Below are positions 11,517 through 20,368 of a stretch of DNA of 64,000 nt, piece by piece. The position numbers were made by a program, and so were the translations under genes. Location of the stretch: positions 34,595,625-34,659,624 of the forward strand of contig NC_132894.1 of assembly GCF_030463535.1 (NCBI RefSeq), written 5' to 3'. Each line of letters opens with the position of its first letter. Positions within the stretch are counted from its first letter, which is position 1. Below the pieces are notes generated by a model. It saw only the letters and a list, made by a program, of their open reading frames with translations, made no database searches and had not been told where the DNA came from. This DNA comes from Salminus brasiliensis (Eukaryota; Chordata; Actinopteri; Characiformes; Bryconidae).

Positions 11517-11848
11517 GATCCTGGGAGTTTTGGCTCCATGTTGGAGCTCTCATGGAGAGGCTCGAAGATGATTGATCTGGGCGGAGGAGAGAGCAGGACT
11601 TTCCTCAAAGACGGGGACGAGGTCACCCTTACAGGTGGGTTTGCAGGGGGTGTGGGAGTCTCATAGTGTGTGTGTGTGTGTGTTATAGTGTGTGGTGATT
11701 GATGGGGGGATAAAGATGTATTGATGCAAACTTCTGTCTCTCTCCCTCCATCTTCTCTCTCTCTCTCTCTCTAGGTTATTGTGAAGGCCAGGGTTACCGT
11801 GTTGGTTTCGGTCAGTGCCAGGGGAAGATCATTCCTGCCCTGCAGTGA
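2353..11848 (+). CDS. fah: fumarylacetoacetate hydrolase, exons 6-14 (5' part outside window)
   Basis: Fumarylacetoacetase cleaves fumarylacetoacetate to fumarate and acetoacetate, the last step of tyrosine catabolism; it is a cytosolic homodimer. Nine exons join in frame: 2353-2450, 3581-3633, 5200-5299, 7601-7731, 10239-10314, 10433-10479, 10647-10748, 11517-11634, 11775-11848. Their lengths (98, 53, 100, 131, 76, 47, 102, 118, 74) and phases match human FAH exons 6-14 as I recall them, except that the last is two codons shorter. In human numbering the exons encode Tyr159, Glu199, Glu201, Asp233, Gln240, Tyr244, Lys253, Thr350 and Glu364, all of which are present here. Asp126, His133 and Arg142 would lie in upstream exons. 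All introns are GT-AG, and there is no frameshift or internal stop. I see an intact gene. The window gives 265 residues from the third base of codon 152. Confidence 0.97.
2480..2720. repeat. degenerate 'gggcccc' type repeat in fah intron 6
   Basis: G/C-rich, imperfectly periodic sequence with 'gtgggcatctatatgtgggg'. Clearly related sequence is found at about 12486-12600 ('ctgggcatccatatttggga'), so this is a dispersed repeat. Confidence 0.55.
2721..3580. other. fah intron 6, remainder
   Basis: No exon or complete element seen. The 108-codon - strand frame at 2679-3005 has no recognisable domain. A short CAG run lies near 3182-3192. Confidence 0.6.
3581..3633 (+). CDS. fah: fah exon 7
   Basis: 53 nt encoding [18 protein letters not shown]. 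The ELE triplet supplies metal ligands Glu199 and Glu201 of the family. The acceptor has a good pyrimidine tract (3541-3580, ending 'tttcccag') and the donor is 'gtgagg'. It ends on a codon boundary. Confidence 0.96.
3770..3971. mobile_element. palindromic fold-back MITE in fah intron 7
   Basis: Starts 'cagtggttcccaaccctggg' and ends with the near inverse 'aaggttgggaactactg'. Inner parts are also inverted ('tctagaag...', 'cagctgatta'). It matches a palindromic element I know to be widespread in fish. About 200 bp. Confidence 0.75.
4224..4880. mobile_element. hAT-like element remnant
   Basis: Begins 'tagggatgcaccgatacc', followed by repeated 'ccgatacc' and 'gatactgatac' motifs. The same terminus is found at 58715. 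The right end is not clear, so the copy is decayed or truncated. A doubled 'gacgtattgt' precedes it. Confidence 0.55.
5200..5299 (+). CDS. fah: fah exon 8
   Basis: 100 nt encoding [20 protein letters not shown] and on through [12 protein letters not shown]. It includes metal ligand Asp233 in NDWS. The acceptor is unusual: a (TG)n run of about nine repeats followed by 'ttttgtag' (5175-5199). The donor is 'gtgagt'. It ends after one base of the next codon. Confidence 0.96.
5690..6130. repeat. AT-rich degenerate tandem repeat in fah intron 8
   Basis: Many copies of a motif of about 20 bp such as 'aaatctagtaaatccaataa' and 'tcttaaatctagtaactc'. Confidence 0.85.
6265..6315. repeat. dispersed repeat fragment
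   Basis: 'aatgaatgggcggagctaaa' followed by 'gtaggctgaat' matches, in the opposite orientation, 23180-23230. Confidence 0.55.
6316..7600. other. fah intron 8, remainder
   Basis: Contains an interrupted GT microsatellite at about 6851-6886, a C-run near 6760 and a CT tract at 7386-7412. A 'cccaaacttttgactg' motif near 6443 resembles a Tc1-type terminus. No exon seen. Confidence 0.6.
7601..7731 (+). CDS. fah: fah exon 9
   Basis: 131 nt encoding [20 protein letters not shown] then [17 protein letters not shown]. It contains Gln240, Tyr244 and Lys253 of the active site and the Trp corresponding to human Trp262. The acceptor is 'ctcttcctag' after a CT-rich tract and the donor is 'gtaaac'. It ends on a codon boundary. 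Confidence 0.97.
7902..8107. mobile_element. fold-back MITE with 19-bp perfect terminal inverted repeats
   Basis: 'taagggtttaaacggatca' at 7902-7920 is exactly inverted at 8089-8107. Imperfect inverted sequence extends further, to about 7850 and 8165. The inner part ('tggaccaatagaaatgctcc') is homologous to 42300-42370 in the opposite orientation. It lies in fah intron 9. Confidence 0.7.
8335..9185. repeat. tandem repeat 'aagagtgtagaactgtat'
   Basis: More than ten imperfect copies of a unit of roughly 55-60 bp: 'aaaccaagaaccatttagga', 'accatttctaagagtgtaga', 'actgtat'. The 9186-9518 stretch that follows is unique sequence with no recognisable feature. Confidence 0.9.
9519..10196. repeat. 42-bp minisatellite in fah intron 9
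   Basis: About 15-16 highly similar copies of a 42-bp unit ('ttgtgcttccactcactggc' then 'cactttattagaaacaccta', and so on). Since 42 is divisible by three and the unit lacks stops in several frames, it yields open frames of 220, 217 and 158 codons that are not genes. The unit resembles the terminus of a fish Tc1-type transposon. Confidence 0.97.
10239..10314 (+). CDS. fah: fah exon 10
   Basis: 76 nt encoding [20 protein letters not shown] and FVTVKG. The acceptor 'tgttttag' lies only about 40 nt after the end of a 42-bp minisatellite (9519-10196). The donor is 'gtaggc'. It ends after one base of a Gly codon. Confidence 0.96.
10433..10479 (+). CDS. fah: fah exon 11
   Basis: 47 nt encoding [16 protein letters not shown]. 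The acceptor is 'accctccgtcag' and the donor 'gtagga'. The preceding intron is only 118 nt. It ends on a codon boundary. Confidence 0.96.
10647..10748 (+). CDS. fah: fah exon 12
   Basis: 102 nt, 34 codons: [19 protein letters not shown] then [15 protein letters not shown]. It carries the [14 protein letters not shown] signature with Thr350. The acceptor is 'gtctcctcag' and the donor 'gtaaat', which matches the consensus at positions 1-4. It is in phase at both ends, so skipping it would keep the frame. Confidence 0.97.
10749..11469. other. fah intron 12
   Basis: No coding or recognisable mobile sequence. 11370-11420 is AT-rich. It ends in the TG repeat described separately. Confidence 0.6.
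11470..11514 (+). repeat. (TG)22 forming the fah exon 13 acceptor tract
   Basis: Uninterrupted GT/TG repeat running directly into 'gtgtag' at the exon 13 boundary. Confidence 0.95.
11517..11634 (+). CDS. fah: fah exon 13
   Basis: 118 nt encoding [19 protein letters not shown] and then [20 protein letters not shown]. The Glu in MLELSW corresponds to Glu364, part of the catalytic His-Glu pair. The acceptor has no normal pyrimidine tract: it is preceded by about 22 TG repeats (11470-11514) ending 'gtgtag'. The donor is 'gtgggt'. Confidence 0.96.
11775..11848 (+). CDS. fah: fah exon 14, C-terminus and stop
   Basis: 74 nt encoding [20 protein letters not shown] and PALQ, then TGA at 11846-11848. 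The acceptor is a (CT)n tract ending 'ctctag'. The C-terminus is two residues shorter than human (PALQ against PALLPS), which is ordinary variation at the end of this protein. Confidence 0.96.
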
Positions 11849-12125
11849 TGTTACACCCCCCCCCCACTCTCTCTCTCTGTACCCCCCCCATACATCAGAA
11901 CCAGGTGCCCCCCCCCTTATCAGTCATGTTCAAATATTCGTGGCCTTTAAAAGCCTCTCGTAACGGAGGCCATTCCCTGAGGGCCGGACTGAAGGCCGCC
12001 ACTGTCTCGATACTGTGTGTGTGTGTGTGTGTGTGTGAGTGTGTGTGTGTGTTACCTATGGCAGTATTATGTTAATGTGTGTTCAGTACCCAACAAACAT
12101 CCCAATAAAGGTCACTGATTTCTGT
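11849..12125 (+). other. fah: fah 3' UTR
   Basis: Sequence from the fah stop to just past the canonical AATAAA. It contains C-runs (11860-11912) and a GT repeat (about 12014-12051). The length of about 270 nt is plausible for a 3' UTR; the exact cleavage site is inferred. Confidence 0.75.
12104..12109 (+). terminator. fah: poly(A) signal of fah
   Basis: Canonical AATAAA 256 nt after the stop codon. It is the first AATAAA after the stop and is followed within 30 nt by T/G-rich sequence ('gatttctgttactctcctgg'). Confidence 0.8.
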
Positions 12126-12149
12126 TACTCTCCTGGATTTGGCTCGTCT

Positions 12150-12235
12150 TCATGATGCAATCAGATCCTCACAGCAATGCTTCCCCAAAATCTAGTAGAA
12201 AGTCTTCATCCCTGGACAGTAGAGACGTGGGTAGC
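12150..12235. mobile_element. family-A Tc1-like MITE fragment
   Basis: 'atgcaatcagatcctcacag' and 'ctggacagtagagacg' match the C-terminal coding part of the family-A element (compare 17280-17360). Confidence 0.7.
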
Positions 12236-12454
12236 AGGGATCTCTCTCTAGCCACAGCGGCATGTCTGCGTTGTCCAGTATCCTGCAGTTTCCTTAATTT
12301 TCCATATTTAACCCCCCCACTAAGGTCCACTTATGATGATTATGTGGTTTTCTGCATTAAAAAGAGCCATAATTGCAATTTCTTCTATTTCCTTTGTTTA
12401 TTCCGAAGAATTAAACTGGCTGTTCTTGTAACTGTGCCTGAGACATACATTACA

Positions 12455-13000
12455 CACGAAATGGACAAAAGTATTTGGACATGGGGTGGGCTCACATCGT
12501 TGGAACCCATCCAGGTCTTATCACTGACCCTGCTGGGCATCCATATTTGGGACCAACATGCAAAACTTGCATGGGCATGTTCTCTGGGACATTCAGTATG
12601 AAAGAACGGGAGGTTCCGAAGAGCTCACTGAACTCCAGCGTGGTTCTGTATGTAATAGGAGACACCGCTGCACCAAGAACTACAACAACACCAAGTCAGC
12701 TGGTGAAATTTAGACCTTCACTCCTAGATCTTCCTCCATCAGCTGTGAGTGGTGTTATTATTGAAGAGTGGAAGAGTTTAGGAGGAACAGCTCACAGAGA
12801 GCAGCTCAGTGTCCACCGAGTGTCTGTCAGACCACGTAAAGTTACAGAGCGGGGTCAGGGCCGAGTGCTGAGCTCAGAGCAGAGTGCAGAAAAGCCTCCA
12901 ACTGACTCAGTAACCGCAGCAGAGCTCCAGACCTGCTGCTGCTGGTAGAGCTTAGATATACAGCCTATGGGTTTAGAATGGATGTCTCTTAAACAAGAGA
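12455..13000 (+). mobile_element. internally deleted Tc1/mariner element
   Basis: A 'ggacaaaagtatttggacat' end is followed by decayed transposase N-terminal sequence. Readable parts are TTPSQLVKFRPSLLDLPPSA, VSGVIIEEWKSLG, RPRKVTERGQGRVLSSE and DSVTAAELQT, which match the DNA-binding region of a fish Tc1 transposase. It then passes to terminus-like 'ggtttagaatggatgtctct'. The catalytic core is missing. The 12486-12600 part is shared with 2480-2720. Confidence 0.75.
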
Positions 13001-13660
13001 ACGAGTGTGTGTGTGTGGGTGGGTGTATGTGTGTGTAAAAAGCTGCATCATTAGATCGATTAGCCTGTCTCCACTCTAAACTCACCTGCTGTGTTTGAAT
13101 GGCCCATAACAATCCAGGGCATCGCCGCTCTAAGGCCACGTTTAGACCAGCAATTACACAAACACCAGCTAACAAACGGCTTCCTCTGCTCTCAGCTGCC
13201 ATCAATGTAACACAGGGTTTGCTCTTGTTGCCCGGAGGCCCCTTTAATCCGTCAATTTTCCCTGAAATGTAAAAATGAGGCCCTGAAAGAGTGCCTCTAA
13301 CCACTTCAGGCTGAAGAAAGGAAGGCTGGAGGTCATAGAGAAGCAGTTTGTCCACAGTCCTGTACATTAATACAGTGCATATTAGGGACCTAGCTAGCCA
13401 GCAGGTCCCTAATGCACGCCTAAGGTCACCTTCCCTGTGGTTTCCCCAAAAGAGTCCACCAAATTTTGCCACCTCAGAACCTGGGGAGCAATTGGGCCAT
13501 TGGGCAACTGGGCAATAACCTTTCTAACCTGGTCACCTCAAAGGTCACCTCAGTTTTGAATGATAGGGGGTGAGAAAGCTCTGTTTCTTCACCCCCATCC
13601 GTCTTTCTGCCAGTCTAGGGGATTTAACTGGTGACCTTTCATTTCCTAGCTTCTCTAAAC
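13001..13660. other. intergenic, nothing recognised
   Basis: Unique-looking sequence. The 205-codon - strand frame at 12855-13472 has no recognisable domain and runs into the Tc1 remnant. Confidence 0.5.
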
Positions 13661-13667
13661 TCTAAAC

Positions 13668-13870
13668 CACAGCTGGCCTAAAACTATCAGGGTCTTTAGT
13701 TTTAGGACATAGTTTTTGGTCACAGCTGGCCTAAAACTATGAGGGTCCTTAGTTTTAGGCCATAGTTTTTGGTCACAGCTGGCCTAAAACTATCAGGGTC
13801 TTTAGTTTTAGGACATAGTTTTTGGTCACAGCTGGCCTAAAACTATGAGGGTCCTTAGTTTTAGGTCCCC
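13668..13870. repeat. 53-bp tandem repeat with 106-bp dimer structure
   Basis: Four copies of a 53-bp unit starting 'cacagctggcctaaaactat'. Copies 1 and 3 share one set of variants and copies 2 and 4 another, so a dimer was duplicated. Each unit is itself a hairpin ('cctaaaacta' / 'tagttttagg'). Confidence 0.92.
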
Positions 13871-14159
13871 CAGTGCAGCCCCTGACTGCCAGAATTGAGA
13901 AATTATGCAGTTGAGAATCACGCATTTGGGGACTGTGACGACCACCTTTGTGGCCTTGGTGAGTATTTTAGGGGTTTGTAGCCCCAGCGTCAGTTAGGAT
14001 AACCTCAGGTTATAGTAATCCCTTGCAAAAAGCGATGTTAGGGTTCCGATAAATATTCCGATAAATCCTGCGGGGGGTTTTTTCGTGACGGCCTTCAAGG
14101 AGGCCTTTAGTTTCGTCATGCATGGCACATGGCAACTTTCTAGGGTACTTTCACAACTT

Positions 14160-14415
14160 CTAAGAAACTTCTGACCTTTCAGTTCGGTCCAAACCGAAAA
14201 AGCATGTACGAAAGTGTGGGAGTGTGGGATGGAGGGGTAGGATAAAGCCCCTCATCTTTCTCTGGAATAATGAAGCTCCATCCAATCCCGTTTGGGATAA
14301 GCTGGAGAACCTGACCTCACTCATGCCTGTGAGGTTGAATGCAGTCAAATGCCCCTCAAAGCTCCAATGTTCCAGCATTATTGGAAGGCCTCCTCAGATG
14401 AGCAGAGGTCGGTGA
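14160..14415. mobile_element. old Tc1-type remnant
   Basis: 'gaagctccatccaatcccgt', 'gggataagctggagaacctg' and 'gaatgcagtcaaatgcccct' align loosely with the 3' half of family-A elements (compare 17070-17180). Strongly decayed. Confidence 0.45.
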
Positions 14416-15110
14416 TAAACTCTCTAATAATACCCATAACGCTGGATGCTGGACGCTGGTCTGTCAGCCTCTAATCTATCCATTGTGCCGTAGTTGTGAG
14501 AGCTCTTCCAGTAAGGATGAATCTCACACGTACTGTGTGGAGGGTCTTGGTGGGGGACTGGGGTTTAATGTGTGAACAGATGGTGCTGAACTTAGGTGGC
14601 GTGGATCTTCAAGGGTCATGGGGAGAGTTAGATGGTTTGTATAAAGCTGAGGCTGAGTCGGTCTCTCTCTCTCTTTCTCTGTATGTGATCGGTGTGTTAT
14701 TGATGGTCCTGTGTGCCGGGCGCAGGAGGAGAGCTCACAGTGGGTGTGACCTCAAAATGAACATGAAGGAGAGAGATCTAGAGAAGCATGAGAAGACACT
14801 GCGCCACTACACAGGTATGAGCTATGAAAGCACTGCTGGCAGGCCTGGGACACAATGTGAAGGGCATCCCAGACCACAGCTCTTCAAGGATGAGTGTTCA
14901 AGGGCTGTTGGGTCAAGCCGAGCCAGACTCCAAGACTTCAGCTGTGGGTGTGGCTCGAGCTTTGAGGTGAAGGTCTGCTTTTGGCTTTGGAGGAAGGCAT
15001 TAGGGTTTTAAACCTGATTACAAGCAGCCCAAGGAGGTCAGTAAAGGGGATGGAAGCAGTGGCTGGAATTAGGATGACAAGATGACAAGGGACTGACCAA
15101 GAACCAAGAC
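14416..15110. other. intergenic, nothing recognised
   Basis: A 171-codon frame (14496-15011) has an SLSLSLSL stretch from a CT run and no known domain. I do not call it a gene. Confidence 0.5.
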
Positions 15111-15114
15111 TGAC

Positions 15115-16120
15115 CAAGGTCTTTAGGAGCAGGAAAAGGGGTTAGGGTTAGGATTAGGACCAGGATAAGGGGTTACAGTTAGATATTGGGTTGAGGTTAA
15201 GGTTAGGATTAGGAACAGGATGAGGGTTAGGTTTTGAGTTGGGGTCAGGTTAGATTAGGGCCAAGGTGTGGGTTAGGTCTAGGATGATTGTTAGGATGTT
15301 AGGGTTAGGATTAGGAGCAGGGTTAGAATTAGATTTTGGGTATAGCTGGGTTAGGTTTGGGTTGATTTTAAGGTTAGGATTAGGGCCAGAATGATGGTTG
15401 AGGTTAGGATTAGGGCCAGAATGGGGATTATGATGGGGAGGAGCAGGATGAGGGTTAGGGTTAGGTTTTGAGTTGGGGTCAGGTTAGATTAGGGCCAAGG
15501 TGTGGGTTAGGGTTAGGTTATAGGTAGAGGTTAAGGTTAGAATTAGGTCCAGGATAAGGGATTAGAGTTAGGTATTGGGTTGAGTTTAGGGTTAGGATTA
15601 GGATCAGAGTTAGAGTTAGATTTTGGGTAAGGCTGAGTTAGGTTTTGGGTTGAGGTCTAATTAAGGACCAGGATGATGGTTAGGGTTAGATTTTGGATTG
15701 AGGTTTAGGTTAGGATTAGGTCCAGGATGAGGGTAAGGGATAGGTTATAGTTAGATGGGTTAAGTATTTGGTTGAGATTTAAGTTAGGATTATTATCAGA
15801 GTTAGAGTTAGATTTTGGGTAAGGCTGGGTTAGATTTTGGGTTAAGGTCTAAGGATTAGGATCAGGGTTAGGGTTAGGTTATAGGTGGAGGTTAAGGTTA
15901 GGATTAGGATTAGGACCAGGATGATGGTCAGGGTTAGATTTTGGATTGAGGTTTAGATTAGGACTAGGACCAGGATGATAGTTAGGGTTAGGATTAGGAC
16001 CAGGATGAGGGTAAGGGTCAGGTTTTGGATTGAGGTTAAGGTTAGGATTAGGACCAGGATGAGGGTTAGGGTCAGGTTTTGGATTGAGGTTTAGATTAGG
16101 ATTAAGGCCAGGGTTAGGGT
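15115..16120 (+). repeat. degenerate TTAGGG-like G-rich array
   Basis: About 1 kb of 'ggttagggttaggattagga', 'ccaggatgagggttaggttt', 'tgggttgaggtt' variants. Strongly strand-asymmetric, with G on the + strand and interspersed exact TTAGGG. No uniform period. Confidence 0.9.
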
Positions 16121-17015
16121 TATGCTTTTGATGTGTTACTGATCCTCTTTTAAGCGTTTATTAATTATCTATAAAGGAGCACTAAAAATAGCATGTTACC
16201 AGTGCACTTCTTCAAAGCTTCCAGTGTAAATGAAGAAGCCTTTCATGCTGGTTGGATATTATAAAATTCAGGTGCATTCATTCAGATTTTCACATTAAAT
16301 TGGAGCCATGGAGCCAAACGCATTTCTGCTTGGCTTGTTTACAGTTATTGACTGGAAACCTCCAGCCGCTTTTCACATAATGCTCCTATTGTGCATTGGG
16401 GAACACACAGCATGCAATATTAAAGCCATCCGGGTTTGTGTGTGCTGTTGTTCTGAAAGGCCACAAATCAATGATCTCTCCCAGATGACAGTGGTATATA
16501 AGAAATCCATAGTAATACACAGCTTTGGCCAACCTAGCAAAATTGCTGATGCAAGCCTAAGTTCTACTGTAAATGTCAGCATATTAAGGAGCATTGATTC
16601 CTATTAATATCAGTGGAATGAGAACATAAAGCAAAAACGAGGCATGTTCTTTCTTGCAGAAGTGCTGAATACAAATACAGAGATGTATTTTTCACTTAGC
16701 ATTAGCATTAGCATTATGTGAGGTGTGTCGTTCACCTGTAAATCTTGAATTTCTTACATTTTTAATGTTAAAACACAAGCAATGGTATCGCTGATATCGT
16801 CTGATGGAAAGGGCTGGAAGCTACATTAAGGTTCTGTAAATTCCCATGCAGAACTGCACTGTGGAACCCAAGGTGTTAGCAGGATGCTAACCAGGTGCTA
16901 GGCCAAAAACTCACCCTACCAATTTCTACCAAATGCTCTTCAGCTAGAACCGTGCTGACTGGACTAGGATAGCGAGCTGTATTGGTACCAGGCCTAGTGA
17001 GCATTGCTAATAGTA
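16121..17015. other. intergenic, nothing recognised
   Basis: Unique sequence; short frames only (99 codons at most). A triplet of 'gcatta' repeats lies near 16700. Confidence 0.5.
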
Positions 17016-17640
17016 GCATTGAGCTGTGGAGCAGTGGAGGAACTGTGCTCTCTGGAATGATAGTTCGAGCTCCATCCAGTACTTTTGGGATGAGTTGGGG
17101 ATGATGAGGTCCAACATCCTGACTTCACTAACGCTCTTGTCACTGAATGCAGTAAAATTCTCACAGCAATGCTTCAAAATGCTCTAGTAGAAACTGAATA
17201 ACAGGAATAACAGGGTGGTAAATAGGCTTTTTAGGCTATATCTACACTTCGTAAGTCATATAGTTACTGTTTATACTGCTAAATGCAATCAAATCCTCAC
17301 AGCAATCCTTCAAAATGCTCTAGTAGAAAGCCTTCTTCCCTGGACAGTAGAGACAGTTCCTCCAACAAAAGCAGGATCAACTCTTGTTTAATACCCTAAA
17401 TCCTTCAGAAGAAATGATGAATAAGTAGGTGTCCCAATACTTTTGTCAATAAAGCGTAGCTGGATCGTATCTGGATAAACTTTGGCCATGCTCCATTTTC
17501 GCCAACTACTAATTCTCACAGCAATGCTTCAAAATGCTCTAGTAGAAATTGAATAACAGGAATAACAGGGTGGTAAATAGGCTTTTTAGGCTATGTCTAC
17601 ACTTCGTAAGTCATATAGTTACTGTTTATACTGCTAAATC
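17016..17640 (+). mobile_element. two overlapping family-A MITE copies with a 128-bp duplication
   Basis: 'gagctccatccagtactttt', 'actaacgctcttg', 'ctctagtagaa' and the terminal 'gtaggtgtcccaatactttt' (17429-17448) belong to family A. 17157-17284 is repeated almost exactly at 17512-17639 (offset 355). Confidence 0.8.
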
Positions 17641-19108
17641 TACTTAGAATACTCAGTGAATGCATATTGTGATGCTTTAAGTCATGATAGCACTTATGGA
17701 TGCATAAAAAATAATATATTGCATAAGGAAATCCAGTTTTGTGCAAGAATAAGGCAAAAAAAACATCCACCATGGGACATTTTGGGCAAATCTTGATAAA
17801 TAATCCTATTAAATAAGGGACTGAATTATTTGGTGATATTGAACTGAATTACAGCACCTTTGATATACAGTGCAAATCATTAAAAAAAGAAAAGGTAGGT
17901 CTGCTCGTCCAAAACGGCCAATGGGAATATTGTGCTCTGGAGCCATCAAAACTCCACATCTGCATATGTTCTCCAACATGACATCCAAACACAATTTATA
18001 ATCCAAACAAACTCTCTGACTGGGGCTAAGTGACGTGCCAACAGCCTGCCAAGAAAATGACGTGTGCCGTTTAAGCGAATTGAACAGGGGAGGGGAACCC
18101 GAGGCCCTCTTAGGCTGATTAATCGTTCCACAGAGGAGGAAACAAATACACTCATTGATAGGAAAGTAAGAAAGCAGCTGGCAGAAATTAGCCCATCCAT
18201 ACGTGGGCCTCAAGTGTAGCCCTAATAGCGCCAACCACTAAATACTTTCACGTAAGGAACTTTGGGCGTGCAATTCATCAGGCCTGGAGTCAAACTGCAC
18301 TTTCAGAGAGGACTGGAAGGCATTAGGAAGGGGTTTATGCAACTTTGTCAAGAGGAAGCCAAAGAATACAAGGTGTTTGCATTTGGGAACAGCCTTATGC
18401 TAGGCTGTAGTCTTTTTCCACACCGTTTTCCATTAGCTAACACATTCTTCCATGAACATCAGAGCACTGGAGGCATCAGAGGAGAGCTCTTCACCAATCT
18501 AACAGCTGCTCTGAGAGTCATAACGACCCATTTTAACAGGAACTTCTACAATTACAACTAATTTACATGCATTTTTTTGAGCGAATTGCTGTCAGGCTAA
18601 CTGTCCGGCTATGTCCTCCTAATGCCAGGTCTGGTCTGCACTGTCCAGGAGCTGCTTTGCCCATCCCTTGTTTGTCAAGTGAGGGAAAAACTGGAGTCTC
18701 TTTTCAATGCAAGGTGTGAATTCTCAGTAGAGCGCTGGGGTTCACAAGCGCTACGCCACACGGAGCCTTGATTAGCTCAGACACCGAGGTTAGCCGTAAA
18801 TAGGGGGAAGCTCGTCTGCTCGCATGCATATCAAGAAGCCAGATGTTTTAATTAGCCGTGTGCTGCTTATACATCCGCTACGGCTCCACACAAGTGTGAA
18901 ATGTCAGGGCCTACACCCCTCCGCCACCCCATCCCACTCTGGAGCTGGGTGGATTCATTTCCCTCTTTACTTTGGAGCCCTTTTTGCTGTTGGGGTTAGG
19001 GATTTTTGCACCGAGGTGGGAGAGAACACAGCTCTTTTGAAGCCAGAGCTCCGGTTGAGAGGCAATGTGAACCCAGGCTTGCAGCATCTAGCAGCTGGTT
19101 AAGACCTT
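17641..19108. other. low-repeat intergenic stretch, possible conserved non-coding DNA
   Basis: Nearly 1.5 kb with no recognisable repeats, in contrast to its surroundings. Frames up to 141 codons (- strand, 17809-18234) show no known domain. Enhancer-like conserved sequence is possible but only inferred. Confidence 0.35.
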
Positions 19109-19117
19109 GAGGAAATG

Positions 19118-19625
19118 TACACTATATGTCCAAATGTATGTGGACACCCCTTCTAATAAATGCATTCATACGTACTGCCAATAGAATCTGACTCTCCAGA
19201 GCAGATGATAAGCATGGACCTGTCGGCACCATGCTGCCTAATAATGCCAGCCGTGGACTAGTAGAGGGGTATTTAAAAGCCCCCCAGCATTGAGGAGCTG
19301 TGGAGCAGTGGAAGAAGAACTGTGTTCTCTGGAATGATGGTGGTGGAGCTCCATCCAGTACTTTTGGGATGTTTAGTTTAGTTTAGTTGTGGATGATGAG
19401 TCGGTAGTGGGTGGTGATCATGATCATGACAACACCCTGATCTCACTAACGCTCTTGTTGCTGAATGCAATCAAATCCTCACAAAATGCAATCCTTCAAA
19501 ATGCTCTAGTAGCATTTTTTGTTGGAGAGAGTTCCTCCAACAAAAGCAGGATCAACTCTTGTTTAATACCCTAGATCCTTCAGAAGAAGCGATGAATGAG
19601 TAGGTGTCCCAATACTTTTGTCAAC
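19118..19625 (+). mobile_element. near full-length family-A Tc1-like MITE
   Basis: Runs from 'tacactatatgtccaaatgt' to 'gtgtcccaatacttttgtca', about 505 bp. The inner part retains decayed transposase C-terminal coding sequence (LISLTLLLLNAIKSS region and the 'agcaggatcaactcttgttt' tail). Non-autonomous. Confidence 0.85.
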
Positions 19626-19684
19626 TGGATAAACCTTGGCCATGCTCTATTTTCACCAACTAAAATGCATCACCCACCAGCTTG

Positions 19685-19895
19685 ATCTGATTTTCTGATG
19701 CCCGAGAGAGGCCGCGCTCTCTCTGGGTGGGTAGATGGCGCTGTTTCCCCTCATCACTTTCCTCAGAGCGTGTGGGCTGCCTGGCGATTCCGCATCGGCA
19801 GCAGTTAGAAAAGAGGAGGTGGCTGGCTTTGCGGGTATGCTAGGAGCTACGAGCGGGAGGGTTAATTGGCAGCGACCAAATTGGGAGAAAAAGAG
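19685..19895. mobile_element. SINE-like fish repeat
   Basis: 'gagaggccgcgctctctctg', 'gggtgggtagatggcgctgt', 'cagcagttagaaaagaggag' and 'accaaattgggagaaaaaga' match a repeat I know from otophysan fish genomes. Related tails occur at 30105-30175 and 46205-46330. Confidence 0.65.
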
Positions 19896-19988
19896 GATAC
19901 GGATGACCAAAAATAAATAAACAAAGAAATAAAGTGAATGTAATTTTTAAAGAAAAGGCAAATAGATAGCCTTAAATGAGTCAGTATC

Positions 19989-19994
19989 TTTATT
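19989..19994 (-). terminator. ctxnd1: candidate poly(A) signal of ctxnd1
   Basis: The + strand TTTATT reads AATAAA on the - strand. It is the best hexamer I found downstream of the ctxnd1 stop. Confidence 0.4.
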
Positions 19995-20337
19995 ATGCAG
20001 AAGAACACACAGGCGAAATGTAGCACGGTTGCAGTTTTCCATCTGGCGAAGCTTGTGTTTTTGATGTTGGTTGATCTGCTGCTTCGTTCTTGGCCGTGTG
20101 CTACTGCTCATTTGTAAAAACTGCAGGAAAAACAGAAGCGGCTGGAGACTATCTTTGTGGTTTCAGCTGAGGCACTTGATAACATGCAGGTTAGATTCTA
20201 ATTCTCTGCAGGTACATACGCTCATACGCTAACCGGCACATGGCTCAAGGACAACAGAGGACCGAGAAAGTGGCTGATTGTTCGAGCTGATGCTAAAAAG
20301 AGAGCAAATTTAACGTAAAAGTTCAACAGTTCGGCAA

Positions 20338-20368
20338 ACAACAAACAAACAAACAAACAAACAAACAA
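20338..20368. repeat. (AAAC)n microsatellite
   Basis: Seven AAAC units, in the presumed ctxnd1 3' UTR. Confidence 0.9.

Noticed and set aside
12855..13472. 205-codon - strand frame
   Set aside because: No recognisable domain, partly overlaps a Tc1 remnant, no splice or promoter context.
14496..15011. 171-codon frame
   Set aside because: No known domain; includes a CT-run-derived SLSLSL part.
15115..16120. True telomere
   Set aside because: The array is degenerate and lies between genes, so it is at most an interstitial telomere-like sequence.
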